Origin: JANMES01 sp038229715
GTDB taxonomy: Bacteria; Planctomycetota; Phycisphaerae; Tepidisphaerales; Tepidisphaeraceae
Assembly: GCA_038229715.1 (NCBI GenBank)
Contig: JBBROD010000014.1
Coordinates: 3,792 to 67,791, forward strand
Direction of reading: 5' to 3'
DNA length: 64,000 nucleotides
Position numbers and translations under genes: made by a program. Positions 8,962 through 18,479 of the stretch are shown one piece after another. Every line of letters starts with the position of its first letter. Position 1 is the stretch's first letter. The notes under the pieces were generated by a model. The model was not told where the DNA came from. It ran no database searches and saw nothing but the letters and a program-made list of their open reading frames with translations.

Positions 8962-9071
8962 GTTGTGAATTGAATCAGCTTGAACCCGATTCGTCCAGAT
9001 AAGCATCAAAGAAATGAACGCGAAAACGCCGAGTCCGCCAGGATGGGAACGCCATAAATTCATAGAGTTTA

Positions 9072-9134
9072 GACCACAGATTTTACAAGTTGCACGGATT
9101 CAATTTCATCTGTGAAAACCGTGCAATCCGTGGT
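9072..9134. repeat. Palindromic repeat (accac.gattgcacgg word)
   Basis: Left arm ACCACAGATTTTACAAGTTG with TGCACGGATT, and right arm CCGTGCAATCCGTGGT, are imperfect inverted copies around CATCTGTG. It lies upstream of the carboxypeptidase gene. Confidence 0.5.
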
Positions 9135-9156
9135 GACGCTGAAGTGAATGTTGCGT

Positions 9157-9332
9157 AGTGAGTCAGTTTGAAAAACTCGCCCGTACCACGGTCCTCCGGC
9201 CCGTGCTGGTGGCGCGCGAACCTGAGAAAATTAACGTCCGTGGCTATTCCGAATCGCCCGCACGGGCCGGAGGCCCGTGGTACGGTTGAGTGCTCCAGGC
9301 AATGCGTTGCATGAAATCTCAGACTGACCCAT
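9157..9332. repeat. Dispersed palindromic element, family 1, copy A
   Basis: The core runs from CCGTACCACGG at 9181 to its inverted copy CCGTGGTACGG ending 9286. The interior (GGCGCGCGAACCTGAGAAAA...) and the outer flanks (GTCAGTTTGAAAAACTCG before, CAATGCGTTGCAT...CAGACTGACCC after) are shared with the copy at 41603-41776, so the whole repeat unit is about 175 bases. No gene is encoded. Confidence 0.9.
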
Positions 9333-9463
9333 TACCGAAAATGGCCGTGGCATGGGCGAGGCATGGGGACACGAAGAATCCGTCTGAAAACACACGTTAT
9401 TGTACGCTGTCTCACCGCGCGGTTTCTGCTACAATCCCTAGCTCAACTTTTCACAGGATCACC

Positions 9464-10933
9464 ATGGCCAAGAAGCATCTGGACGCAGAATACAAACAAA
9501 ACTTTCGCCCTGACGACGTTGCGCTCGACAAGCAGGTCGACGCCGCGCTCGCCGAGGTGTCGATGGAAGAGCTGTACGGGTTCGATAAGCCACAGGTCAG
9601 CCTCGCCAGCACCACCGGCCTGCGTAAGGGCCGCGTCGTTTCGATCAGCAAGGACGACGTCTTCGTCGATTTCGGGGGGAAGAGCCAAGGCATCGCTTCG
9701 CTCCTGCAGTTTGAAGAACCGCCCAAGGTCGGCGACGAGATCGATTTTAATGTCGAACGCTACGACAAGAGCGAGGGCCTGCTGATCCTCACTAAACGCG
9801 GCGCGCTGGCCAGCAACGTGTCGTGGGAGAACATGGAGGTCGGGCAGATTGTCGAAGGCACCGTCACCGGCGTGAACAAGGGCGGCCTTGAACTCGAGAT
9901 CAAGAACATGCGGGCGTTCATGCCCGCCGGGCAGGTCGATCTTTATTTCCAGAAGGACCTTTCCACGCTGGTCGGGCAGAAATTTCAGGTCGAGGTGACG
10001 CAGTTCGAGCGTGACGCGAAGAACCTGATCGTCAGCCGGCGGAACATCCTGGAGCGCGAGAAGGAAGAGCAGAAAAAGAAGATGCTGCTGGAGATCAGCG
10101 AAGGCCAAATCCGCCGCGGCACGATCCGCAGCGTGATGGATTACGGCGCGTTCGTCGATCTGGGAGGCCTTGACGGGCTGCTGCACGTCAGCGAGATGAC
10201 CTTCCGCCGCGGCAGAAAGCCCAGCGAATTGGTGAAGGTCGGCGATATCGTCGACGTCAAGATCATCAAGCTCGACAAGGAAACCGGCAAGATGTCGCTG
10301 AGCCTCAAGCAGGCTCGCGGGATCGATCCGTGGGCGGACGTGGCTACCAAGTACGGCGTGGGTACGATCGTGACCGGCCGCGTCAGCAACATTGAAACCT
10401 TTGGTGCGTTCATCGAAGTTGAAGAAGGCGTCGAAGGGCTTTTGCCGATCAGCGAGATGAGCTTCGCCCGCATCAATCACCCGAGCGATATCGTAAAGGT
10501 CGGCGACACCGTGAAGCTGGCGGTCATCAAGCTCGATGAGCTGAACCGCAAGATGAGCTTCAGCCTGAAGCAGGCCGGGCCGAACCCGTGGACGACGGCG
10601 ATGGAGCGGTATCATGTGGGCGCGATCGTGGACGGCAAAGTATCTCGGCTGACGGATTTCGGAGCGTTCGTCGAGCTCGAGCCGGGCCTGGAAGGGCTGG
10701 TGCACGTGAGCGAGCTGTCGAACCAACGAGTCCGGACACCGGCCGACGTGGTCAAGCCGGCGCAGGACGTGAAGGTGCGAATCCTGAGCATCGACAACGA
10801 AGCGAGGCGGATCGGCCTGTCGCTGAAACAGGCCACCGAAGCCGCCGCGGCTGCCGCCAAGGCACCAGCCGTCGAGGCAGCGCCGGTCAAGAAGAAAAAG
10901 CGCCCGGAACTCCGCGGCGGGCTCGATTTCTAA
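9464..10933 (+). CDS. rpsA: Ribosomal protein S1
   Basis: 489 residues with five S1 (OB-fold) RNA-binding repeats at about 52-112, 127-193, 214-283, 299-369 and 384-455. The last three are the most canonical (DYGAFVDLGGLDGLLHVSEM, TFGAFIEVEEGVEGLLPISEM, DFGAFVELEPGLEGLVHVSEL). E. coli S1 has six, so this is a shorter version. S1 helps mRNAs bind the 30S subunit. The start at ATG 9464 follows AGGA, and a TACAAT hexamer lies 28 bases upstream as a possible -10. Upstream in-frame codons fall in the repeat and are not used. A basic KKKKR tail precedes the C-terminus. Confidence 0.92.
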   Translation: MAKKHLDAEYKQNFRPDDVALDKQVDAALAEVSMEELYGFDKPQVSLASTTGLRKGRVVSISKDDVFVDFGGKSQGIASLLQFEEPPKVGDEIDFNVERYDKSEGLLILTKRGALASNVSWENMEVGQIVEGTVTGVNKGGLELEIKNMRAFMPAGQVDLYFQKDLSTLVGQKFQVEVTQFERDAKNLIVSRRNILEREKEEQKKKMLLEISEGQIRRGTIRSVMDYGAFVDLGGLDGLLHVSEMTFRRGRKPSELVKVGDIVDVKIIKLDKETGKMSLSLKQARGIDPWADVATKYGVGTIVTGRVSNIETFGAFIEVEEGVEGLLPISEMSFARINHPSDIVKVGDTVKLAVIKLDELNRKMSFSLKQAGPNPWTTAMERYHVGAIVDGKVSRLTDFGAFVELEPGLEGLVHVSELSNQRVRTPADVVKPAQDVKVRILSIDNEARRIGLSLKQATEAAAAAAKAPAVEAAPVKKKKRPELRGGLDF

Positions 10934-11026
10934 TCCCGATGTCTAGTGCAACGACTCAGTCCGCGCGGCAAGCGCAAATTCGGCAGCTGTACTGATGGAC
11001 GTCGGTGATGTGATAGGACGACGGCC

Positions 11027-11524
11027 ATGATTCCCCTGTTCATCGGCCTGACCGCGTTCAACCTCCTCTGCCTGATCGCGACCACCTGCATGGGCTACGT
11101 GCTCTCCGGCCACGGGCAGGCCAGCACGACGCATCTGATGCTCGGTGTGCTGACGACGATGGCGTGCATCGCGGTGCATTGCATCGTCTTCACCTACTTC
11201 ATCGCGACGGCCAAGTGGGTCCAGCACGCGGTGACGGTGAAATCATTGCCCCAATCGCTGGTCGATCCTACGCGGTCGTTCAAAATGCAGGCGTTCCCGG
11301 CGGCGCTGGCGGCGATGGGCATGGTGTTTCTGACCGCCATCCTCGGGGCGGCGGCCGACAACTACGCCGTCTCGCCGCGAATTCATCTGATCTCCGCGAT
11401 CGCCACGATCCTTGTCAACGCGGGAGTCGCGTGGCGCGAGTACGTTGCGATTGTGAAGAACGGGAAGCTGGTCGATGAAGTGCTCGCCCGCATCAACCTG
11501 CAAAGCCAACCAGCGGCGTCCTAA
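11027..11524 (+). CDS. Small integral membrane protein of unknown function
   Basis: 165 residues with four predicted membrane helices: residues about 5-25, 37-60, 90-110 and 120-140. The first two are separated by a short loop. The C-terminus (KNGKLVDEVLARINLQSQ) is soluble. No family motif is recognised. It lies between rpsA and the DUF4159 gene on the same strand. Confidence 0.65.
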   Translation: MIPLFIGLTAFNLLCLIATTCMGYVLSGHGQASTTHLMLGVLTTMACIAVHCIVFTYFIATAKWVQHAVTVKSLPQSLVDPTRSFKMQAFPAALAAMGMVFLTAILGAAADNYAVSPRIHLISAIATILVNAGVAWREYVAIVKNGKLVDEVLARINLQSQPAAS

Positions 11525-11618
11525 GGCTATATCCTCAGTCCGATTTTCGTTGGCGACTGAACAAGATTCGGTTAACGTCCACTCAACCAATTGAAACGGT
11601 CGTACATTGAAACAAATC

Positions 11619-13940
11619 ATGTTGCGCAAACCGAGTTATATGCGTGAAGTTGTTGGGCTGATGGTCAGCGCTTGGCTGGCCGTGACAGCGGCGGGAATCG
11701 CACAAGCCGCGTCGGCGGAGCAGATTGAGTCGTCGCTCCGCAAGGGAGTCGATTACCTCTACAAGCAGCAGACCAAGACCGGCCATTGGGAGTTGACCGA
11801 AGCCCGCACGGGTCCGGGCGAGAATTCCAACTTCAAGGACAACGACGCCGGCCAGGACACCGGCGCGGCGCAATGGACCGGGCGGACCGCGCTGGCGGTC
11901 GACGCGCTACTCGCCTCCGGCGAAAAACCGCAGGACCCGCGCATCCAGCAGGCGGTGGATTTCCTGCTTAAAAATGATTCCAAAGGCGTCTACGCACTGG
12001 GATTGCGCTGCCAGGTTTGGATGCTGATGCCCCAAACCGCGCCGATCAAGGCGGCCATGCTGAAAGACGCCAACGTGCTCCGCACTTCAATGCGAACCGA
12101 TGGCACTGGCAAGGGCATGTACAACTACGTGCCCGGTGCCGGTAAAGCCTACAGCCACAGCCGAAGTCAGTACGCCGTCCTGGGCATGTGGGCCGCGGCA
12201 CAGACCGGCGTGGAGATTCCTGACGTCTACTGGCGCACGGTTGAAGAGGGCTGGATTCGCAACCAAACGCCCGACGGCGGATGGAGCTATAAGAACGTCG
12301 CCGACGACAAAAATCCGCATCCCGCCACCGTCGGGATGACGGCGGTCGGAGTCGCGACGTTGTTCATCACACAGGAATACCTCCGCCCCGGCGAGGGCAT
12401 TTCGTGCAAGGGAAACCCGACCAATCCGGCGATCGAGAAGGGCCTGGCGTGGATCACCAAAAACGCCGATCGCTTCGCCGTCAACGACCGCTCCGATCGC
12501 AATTACCCGTATCCTTCGCTGTACGCGGTCGAACGCATCGGCGTGGCAAGCGGGCTGTCTCACTTCGGCACGGTGAACTGGTTCGAAAAAGGGGCCGATT
12601 TCCTGCTCAAAGAACAAGGCCGCGACGGCGACTGGGATCGCGGCAAGTACGCGTTCCCCAACACCTGCTTCGCGATGCTTTTCCTGGCCAAGGGGCGCGC
12701 GCCGGTGGTCATCAGTAAGCTGAAATACGCCGACGCCTCGGGCAAGGAAAGCAACTGGAACCAACGCCCCCGCGATGCGGCCAACGTCGCCAAGTGGATC
12801 GGCAAGACGTTGGAGCGCGATCTGTCATTCCAGATCGTCAGCATCGACGCGCCGATGGGCGACCTGCTGGAATCGCCTATCCTGTACATCGCCGGCAATG
12901 AGCCGGTGGTTTTTTCCGGCGACAGTAAGGCCAAGCTGAAAAAGTACATGGAGTCCGGCGGGCTGCTGCTGGCCAATGCCGATTGCGGGGCGCTGGGCTT
13001 CGCCACGTCGATGAAAAAGCTGGCGGCCGAACTGTTTCCGGATTACGAGTTCGCCGAGTTGCCCAAGGACGACCTGATCTACACCAACTACTACCCGTCG
13101 ACGAAGTGGAAGACCAAGCCGTCGGTGCTTCGCCTGAGCAACGGGGCTCGCCCGCTGATGCTGCTGATCCCGCAGGCCGACGCGGGGAAGGCGTGGCAGA
13201 CGCGCGACGTTCGCGTGAAGAGTGAGCTGTTCGAGCTCGGCGCGGATGTGATGCTGTTCGCCACCGACAACAAAAAGCTTCGCTACCGCGGCAGCCCGTT
13301 TTATGTGCCCGACGACGCATCGGTTAAGCCAGCCAGCACGATCGACATCGCCCGTCTGAAGTACGGCGGCGTTTGGGACCCGGAGCCGGCGGGGTGGAAT
13401 CGGCTGAACAACATCCTGAGCAAGAAAGACTCCATCGGCCTGGCCGTCACCACGCCCGAACTCGGTAAGGGCCAGATCGGCAGCGCCAAAATCGCCCACC
13501 TGACTGGCACGTACGATTACAAGTTCTCGCAGGCGCAAACCGACGAACTCAAAAAATTTGTGGCCGACGGTGGAACGCTGGTGATCGACGTCGCCGGCGG
13601 AGGGGGCAAGGCGGCCACTTCAATGGAAGCCATGCTGGCCAATGCGTTTCCGGACGGCAAGCTCGAACTGATCCCGCCGGAGCATCCGCTCTACACGGCC
13701 GGCGGCGGGGCGAAGGACGAGATCGCCTACCGCAGCTACGCGATCAAGAACGGCGTGGGGCAATCCAACGCGCCGCGATTGCAAGGAATCACCCTCAACG
13801 GCCGGCTCGCGGTGATCTACAGCCGGGAGGATCTGAGCGTCGGGCTGGTGGGACAGGAGATCGACGGCATCGTCGGCTATTCACCGACGACGGCGACGAA
13901 GCTGATGACCCGCATCCTTCGGTTCGCCGCCGGCAAATAG
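11619..13940 (+). CDS. Exported squalene-cyclase-like repeat protein with DUF4159 domain
   Basis: About 773 residues. A signal peptide (VVGLMVSAWLAVTAAGIAQA) is followed by alpha/alpha-toroid repeats of the prenyltransferase/squalene-oxidase type (about 40-370), marked by TKTGHWEL, DGGWSYK and DGDWDRGKYAF. Then comes a DUF4159 region (about 400-600) with FSGDSKAKLKKYMESGGLL, and a second similar glutamine-amidotransferase-like region (about 640-770, LKKFVADGGTLVIDVAGG). This combination is common in planctomycetes and sits outside the cytoplasmic membrane; its biochemical function is not known. An in-frame TTG at 11607 is an alternative start. No ribosome binding site is evident. Confidence 0.88.
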   Translation: MLRKPSYMREVVGLMVSAWLAVTAAGIAQAASAEQIESSLRKGVDYLYKQQTKTGHWELTEARTGPGENSNFKDNDAGQDTGAAQWTGRTALAVDALLASGEKPQDPRIQQAVDFLLKNDSKGVYALGLRCQVWMLMPQTAPIKAAMLKDANVLRTSMRTDGTGKGMYNYVPGAGKAYSHSRSQYAVLGMWAAAQTGVEIPDVYWRTVEEGWIRNQTPDGGWSYKNVADDKNPHPATVGMTAVGVATLFITQEYLRPGEGISCKGNPTNPAIEKGLAWITKNADRFAVNDRSDRNYPYPSLYAVERIGVASGLSHFGTVNWFEKGADFLLKEQGRDGDWDRGKYAFPNTCFAMLFLAKGRAPVVISKLKYADASGKESNWNQRPRDAANVAKWIGKTLERDLSFQIVSIDAPMGDLLESPILYIAGNEPVVFSGDSKAKLKKYMESGGLLLANADCGALGFATSMKKLAAELFPDYEFAELPKDDLIYTNYYPSTKWKTKPSVLRLSNGARPLMLLIPQADAGKAWQTRDVRVKSELFELGADVMLFATDNKKLRYRGSPFYVPDDASVKPASTIDIARLKYGGVWDPEPAGWNRLNNILSKKDSIGLAVTTPELGKGQIGSAKIAHLTGTYDYKFSQAQTDELKKFVADGGTLVIDVAGGGGKAATSMEAMLANAFPDGKLELIPPEHPLYTAGGGAKDEIAYRSYAIKNGVGQSNAPRLQGITLNGRLAVIYSREDLSVGLVGQEIDGIVGYSPTTATKLMTRILRFAAGK

Positions 13941-13964
13941 CCGATTGGTCGACGCAACAGCTTG

Positions 13965-14684
13965 CTAAAACATCGGATCCGGGCGCTTCGGACTGTGGTC
14001 GGCAGCGTCCGGCTTGATCGAGGCAAGGATCGCGGCGTTGAAATATTCGACCGCCGGCGACATCAGCCTGAACGCATCCACCACCGTCTTCTCAAACGTC
14101 GGCTTGAGGGCGGCGGACGGGTCGAGCGTGAGATCGAAGTAAAACTGCTTCATCCGCAACCGATCGGCGGCGGGATGATCCGGCGAGTAGTTCTTCGGCA
14201 CACGTGCGAGCGATTCGCCCGCCAGACTGCCGATTTTTTTCACCAGCGCGGGTTGCGAGACGAGTTTTTCAAACGCTGCGGGCCTCCTGGCGATCGCCTC
14301 GCGAACGGCTGAGAGTTCTTCCGGTCCGGGCATGTAAATCCCCCCGGCGATAACCACTTCGCTATGCGACACATGAAAATAAAACCCCGCCGCCCGGTTC
14401 TTCGGTAATCGGCGGTGCTGAAAGTGCGCGGCGATGTGCGTTTTGTACGGCGTCTTGTCCTTGCTGAACCGCGTATCGCGATAGATGCGGTACAACGCCT
14501 TTGCGGGATCAGATACGACGTAGTCGACCGCGAACTTACGCAATTGATCGTTCACCCGCGTCACCAGCTCGATCATGGGGTTGCGAATCAACTCCTCGAA
14601 TGATGCTTTGCGCGGTTGGAACCATTCACGATGGTTGTTTCTTTCGAGTTGGCGGAAAAATACGAGAGCCTTTTTGGAGAACAT
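13965..14684 (-). CDS. DUF2461 (TIGR02453) family protein
   Basis: 239 residues. The family pattern is clear: FFRQLERNNHREWF at the N-terminus, RIYRDTRFSKDKTPYKTHIAAHF in the middle and GFYFHVSHSEVVIAGGIYMPGP after it. Members are widespread soluble proteins of unknown biochemical role. It converges on the DUF4159 gene, with only 24 bases between stop codons, and lies next to the RAYT transposase on the same strand. Confidence 0.88.
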   Translation of the reverse strand: MFSKKALVFFRQLERNNHREWFQPRKASFEELIRNPMIELVTRVNDQLRKFAVDYVVSDPAKALYRIYRDTRFSKDKTPYKTHIAAHFQHRRLPKNRAAGFYFHVSHSEVVIAGGIYMPGPEELSAVREAIARRPAAFEKLVSQPALVKKIGSLAGESLARVPKNYSPDHPAADRLRMKQFYFDLTLDPSAALKPTFEKTVVDAFRLMSPAVEYFNAAILASIKPDAADHSPKRPDPMF

Positions 14685-14705
14685 GGTTGGAACCTCTCGG
14701 GCGAG

Positions 14706-14732
14706 TTAACTGGTCGCTGAAGCGACCAGTCC
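14706..14732. repeat. Left hairpin repeat flanking the RAYT transposase
   Basis: ACTGGTCGCT (14709-14718) and AGCGACCAGT (14721-14730) form a perfect 10-bp stem. The 25-base unit reappears in inverted orientation on the other side of the transposase gene with one base changed, like the terminal REP hairpins mobilised by RAYT enzymes. Confidence 0.85.
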
Positions 14733-14739
14733 GGAAGGG

Positions 14740-15333
14740 TTATTTCGGGGTGTCGTATCGCGCGTAAGGGACAGGGATTGGAATCGCGCGACGCTTCTTA
14801 GCACGATCGATGGTTTGCTTGAGTTCTACGAATACCCGTGTGTGGGGATAGTCCTCCCAGCGTTTTACCAACCTCGCACAGACCGCTTGCTTCAATGTGT
14901 ATCGATACGCACGACGGAGTTGGTCTTCGTCTCGCAAGCACCCGTCGTAGTAGTCGCGGTTTCCTGCAGTGCGCCAGAAAGGGAGATGTCGCTCAGGAAG
15001 TAGATCGTTCGTCAGTTTGGCGACCGATCCGTGAAGTCGTTGCATGAATGAAGCTACGTTTTGTCCGTTTCTCACATACGCGATGATGTGATAGTGGTTA
15101 TGGAGGAGCGTCACGATGCAGGGGATGATGGAGTATTTTTCCGCGTAAAAAAGCATTCGGTTCCAGAAGACTTGTTTCGCTTTCTCCGAATCAAACGCGG
15201 GATACTTATCCCGCACCCGCGCGGTGATAAAGTACATCGTATTGTCGCGATACCAATGTTCGAATCGGTGTTTTCCTTTCCACCGGTGCGTGTGTGTTGC
15301 AGACGACTTGCGAAACTCGAACCGCGCCATCAC
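14740..15333 (-). CDS. REP-associated tyrosine transposase (RAYT, Y1/HUH family)
   Basis: 197 residues. The HUH metal-binding motif is HYH at residues 80-82, within LLHNHYHIIAYV. Candidate catalytic tyrosines are Tyr143/Tyr145 in AYRYTLKQAVCARLV, which aligns with the Y-x-x-NPVKAGLV helix of Y1 transposases. The N-terminal FITARVRDKYP strand and FWNRMLFYAEKYS helix also fit. The enzyme would cleave single-stranded DNA at REP hairpins. The gene is bracketed by two inverted hairpin repeats (14706-14732 and 15355-15379), the expected substrate. All motif residues are present, so activity is possible. Confidence 0.88.
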   Translation of the reverse strand: MMARFEFRKSSATHTHRWKGKHRFEHWYRDNTMYFITARVRDKYPAFDSEKAKQVFWNRMLFYAEKYSIIPCIVTLLHNHYHIIAYVRNGQNVASFMQRLHGSVAKLTNDLLPERHLPFWRTAGNRDYYDGCLRDEDQLRRAYRYTLKQAVCARLVKRWEDYPHTRVFVELKQTIDRAKKRRAIPIPVPYARYDTPK

Positions 15334-15354
15334 ATCCCCGCGTTAATTCCGTTT

Positions 15355-15379
15355 GGACTGGTCGCTTTAGCGACCAGTT
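15355..15379. repeat. Right hairpin repeat flanking the RAYT transposase
   Basis: ACTGGTCGCT (15357-15366) and AGCGACCAGT (15369-15378) form a 10-bp stem with a TT loop. It is the inverted copy of the hairpin at 14706-14732, differing at one base. Confidence 0.85.
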
Positions 15380-15402
15380 GAATCGCCGCGTTTATACAAT
15401 AC

Positions 15403-15437
15403 AAAAAAAAGCGATCGACCCATAGGATCGATCGCTT
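15403..15437 (-). terminator. Intrinsic terminator of ppdK
   Basis: Read on the minus strand, stem AAGCGATCGA/TCGATCGCTT is followed by a run of eight T (complement of the A run at 15403-15410). It lies 30 bases past the ppdK stop codon. Confidence 0.85.
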
Positions 15438-15466
15438 CTCCACAATTCAATAGTGAACACGAAAAC

Positions 15467-18166
15467 TTACTTCGTCGAATACCCCTTCGATCCCGACGCC
15501 TTGAGCGCCGCGTGAGCAGCAGCAAGTCGTGCGATCGGGACGCGGTACGGGGAGCAGCTGACGTAGTTCAGGCCTACGTTGTGGCAGAACTCGACGGAAG
15601 CGGGGTCGCCGCCGTGTTCGCCGCAGATGCCGCACTTAAGGTCCTTCTTCACGCCTCGCCCGAGCTTGACGGCCATCGCCATCAGCTTGCCTACGCCGTC
15701 TATATCCAGGCTCTGGAACGGATCACGCGGGAGGATTTCCTTCTTCACGTATTCCGGGAGGAAGCTTCCGGCGTCGTCGCGGCTATAGCCGAAGGTCATC
15801 TGCGTCAGGTCGTTCGTGCCGAAGCTGAAGAACTCGGCGGTCTGGGCCAGTTCGTCAGCGGTAACCGCCGCACGAGGCACTTCGATCATCGTGCCGTACA
15901 TGTAGTCGACCTTGACCTTCTTCTCCTTCATCACGGCGCTAGCAGTGGCGACGGTGAACTTCTTAAGGAAGTCCAGCTCGGCCTTGGTGCCGGCCAGCGG
16001 GATCATGATTTCCGGCAGCACTTTGATGCCGGCCTTTTTGGATTCGCAGGCGGCTTCAATGATCGCCCGAACCTGCATTTCCAGAATTTCCGGATAAGTG
16101 ATCGCCAGACGATCGCCGCGGTGGCCGAGCATCGGGTTCGATTCGTGCAGTTGCTGCACGCGGTTCTTCACTTCCTCCAGGCTCTTGCCGAGCGAGCGGG
16201 CAAGCTCGGCCTGATCCTTCTCGTTGTGCGGCAGGAACTCGTGCAACGGCGGGTCGAGCAGGCGGATGGTGACGGGTAAGCCCTTCATCTCATGGAACAG
16301 GCCGATGAAGTCTTCTCGCTGGTAAGGCAGGAGCTTCTGCAACGCCGTCTTGCGCGACTCGGTGTCCGTCGCCAGGATCATCTCACGCATGTGGTGGATG
16401 CGTTCCGCTTCGAAGAACATGTGCTCGGTACGGCACAGGCCGATGCCTTCCGCGCCGAAGCCTTTGGCGACCTTCGCATCCGTCGGCGTATCGCCGTTGG
16501 TGCGAACCTTCAGGGTGCGGTACTTGTCGGCCCACTTCATCAAAATGCCGAACGGCCCGCTGAGTTCTGCCTTCTGGGTTTCAACGGCGCCGTCGTAAAC
16601 TTCGCCGAGCGAACCGTCGAGCGAGAGCACGTCGCCTTCGCCGTAGGTCTTGCCGTTGACGACGAGCGTCTTAGCTCTGGAGTCGATCTGCAACATGCCC
16701 GCGCCAGCCACGCAAGGCCGACCCATGCCGCGCGCCACCACCGCCGCGTGCGACGTCATGCCGCCCGTGCTGGTGAGGATGCCCTTGGCAACGTGCATCC
16801 CGCCGATGTCTGCGGGTTCGGTCTCGCGGCGGACGAGGATCAGGTTCGTCTCACCGGCGGCGAAGCGCTTCTCAGCGTCTTCGGCGGTGAAGGCTATCTT
16901 GCCGACTGCCGCGCCCGGCGAAGCCGGCAGGCCCTTAGCGATCGTGACCTTGTGCGCCTTCGGGTTGAACGTCGGGTGCAGCAGTTGATCGAGGCTGGCC
17001 GGATCCACTCGCAGGATGGCGGTCTTCTCGTCGATGAGCTTTTCCTTCACCATGTCGACGGCGATCTTCACCGCAGCGGCCGCGGTGCGCTTGCCGTTGC
17101 GGGTCTGCAGCATGTACAGCTTGCCCTTTTCGATGGTGAACTCAAAGTCCTGCACATCTTTGTATCGCTTCTCGAGAGTCTTCTTGACTGCGAGCAGTTC
17201 CTTCCAGCTCTTCTGGCTCCACTTGCCCATCTCGCTGTTGCATTCCAGCGGCGTGCGGATGCCGGCCACCACGTCTTCACCTTGAGCGTTGACGAGGAAT
17301 TCGCCGTAGAAGATGTTTTCGCCGGTGCTCGGGTCGCGGGTGAAGGCTACGCCGGTCGCCGAGTCATCGCCCATGTTGCCGAAGACCATCGACTGCACGT
17401 TGACGGCCGTTCCGCGCAGGCCGCGGATTTCGTTCAGTTCGCGGTACTTGATGGCGCGATCGCCCATCCAGCTTTTGAAGACCGCTTCGATCGCGGGTTC
17501 CAACTGCTTCAGGCCGTCCATCGGGAACGGGCTGCCGACGTGCGTCTTGTAAACGTGCTTGTAACGCTCGACGACTTCCTTGAGGTCGGCGGTTTCCAGT
17601 TCGGTATCGAGCGCAACGCCCTTGGCCTTTTTGACGGCCGACAGTTCGTGCTCGAAGTGTTCGTGGTCGACGCCCATGACGGTGTCGCCGAACATGTTGA
17701 TCAGGCGGCGGTAGCTGTCGTAGGCAAACCGCTCGTTGTTGGCGAGCTTGGCCAGGCCGGCGACGACGGTGTCGTTCAGGCCGATGTTCAGCACCGTGTC
17801 CATCATGCCGGGCATGGAGACTTTAGCGCCCGATCGGCAGGCAAGCAGCAGCGGGTTCGTGGCGTCGCCAAACTTCTTGCCGGTGGCTTTCTCGGTCTTG
17901 GCGATGTGGAGTTTGACTTCGTCCATCAAACCCTTGGGCAGCTTTTGGCCGAGGTCGTTGTAGTCGCCGCAGGTGTCGGTGGTGATGGTGAATCCGGGGG
18001 GAACGGGCAGCGGGACGACGGTCATGTCAGCCAGGTTCGCACCTTTGCCGCCGAGCAGGTCCTTCATGGTTGCGCCACCCTCGGCCTTGCCGGCACCGAA
18101 GAAGTAAACGCGTTTCACTGACTTGCCCGACTTTTTAGCCGGCGCTTTCTTACCTGACTTAGCCAT
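15467..18166 (-). CDS. ppdK: Pyruvate phosphate dikinase
   Basis: 899 residues, the usual bacterial length. It interconverts pyruvate, ATP and phosphate with phosphoenolpyruvate, AMP and pyrophosphate. The N-terminal nucleotide-binding part has GGKGANLADM. The swivelling phospho-histidine motif is GGMTSHAAVVARGMG with His473, and the C-terminal TIM barrel ends with GICGEHGGDP, where Cys848 is the catalytic cysteine. The start at ATG 18166 is chosen because AGGAG lies eight bases upstream; a longer frame to 18301 is not supported. A lysine-rich leader (KSGKKAPAKKSGKS) precedes the enzyme domain. A terminator follows the gene. Confidence 0.95.
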   Translation of the reverse strand: MAKSGKKAPAKKSGKSVKRVYFFGAGKAEGGATMKDLLGGKGANLADMTVVPLPVPPGFTITTDTCGDYNDLGQKLPKGLMDEVKLHIAKTEKATGKKFGDATNPLLLACRSGAKVSMPGMMDTVLNIGLNDTVVAGLAKLANNERFAYDSYRRLINMFGDTVMGVDHEHFEHELSAVKKAKGVALDTELETADLKEVVERYKHVYKTHVGSPFPMDGLKQLEPAIEAVFKSWMGDRAIKYRELNEIRGLRGTAVNVQSMVFGNMGDDSATGVAFTRDPSTGENIFYGEFLVNAQGEDVVAGIRTPLECNSEMGKWSQKSWKELLAVKKTLEKRYKDVQDFEFTIEKGKLYMLQTRNGKRTAAAAVKIAVDMVKEKLIDEKTAILRVDPASLDQLLHPTFNPKAHKVTIAKGLPASPGAAVGKIAFTAEDAEKRFAAGETNLILVRRETEPADIGGMHVAKGILTSTGGMTSHAAVVARGMGRPCVAGAGMLQIDSRAKTLVVNGKTYGEGDVLSLDGSLGEVYDGAVETQKAELSGPFGILMKWADKYRTLKVRTNGDTPTDAKVAKGFGAEGIGLCRTEHMFFEAERIHHMREMILATDTESRKTALQKLLPYQREDFIGLFHEMKGLPVTIRLLDPPLHEFLPHNEKDQAELARSLGKSLEEVKNRVQQLHESNPMLGHRGDRLAITYPEILEMQVRAIIEAACESKKAGIKVLPEIMIPLAGTKAELDFLKKFTVATASAVMKEKKVKVDYMYGTMIEVPRAAVTADELAQTAEFFSFGTNDLTQMTFGYSRDDAGSFLPEYVKKEILPRDPFQSLDIDGVGKLMAMAVKLGRGVKKDLKCGICGEHGGDPASVEFCHNVGLNYVSCSPYRVPIARLAAAHAALKASGSKGYSTK

Positions 18167-18411
18167 ACCGTAGCTCCTGTGAGTATCTATTTTTGCAAGG
18201 GAAGAATCGGGCGACGTTCTTTTCGCGATGGTGATGCGCTCGATCGTCCTTACGGTCCGCGAAAGAGGGCGGAGTATAGAAGTGGCAGGAAAGGGTGTCA
18301 ATTTGCATCGGCTCGGTTGGGGGAATCTGTTTTCCGGGACGAGAGTCGCGCCGCGGGATAACCGTTAAGCCGTAACGATGTTTGGATTTTGTTAATACTG
18401 TAAGGATTGAG

Positions 18412-18450
18412 AAAAAAAGTCGGGAGCGGGCAAGACGCCCGCTCCCGACT
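18412..18450 (-). terminator. Intrinsic terminator of the small lipoprotein gene
   Basis: A 14-bp perfect stem (18418-18431 with 18437-18450, GTCGGGAGCGGGC and complement) is followed on the minus strand by seven T. It lies 30 bases after the stop codon of the lipoprotein gene. Confidence 0.88.
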
Positions 18451-18479
18451 TGATACGTCTGAATCAGTGTCCGAGGTTA

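Noticed and set aside
8071..8973. 300-codon open frame antisense to the M32 carboxypeptidase
   Set aside because: It overlaps a gene with intact active-site motifs and shows no domain.
16292..18121. 609-codon open frame antisense to pyruvate phosphate dikinase
   Set aside because: It is an artefact of GC-rich codon use opposite a conserved gene; the translation has no recognisable domain and no ribosome binding site.
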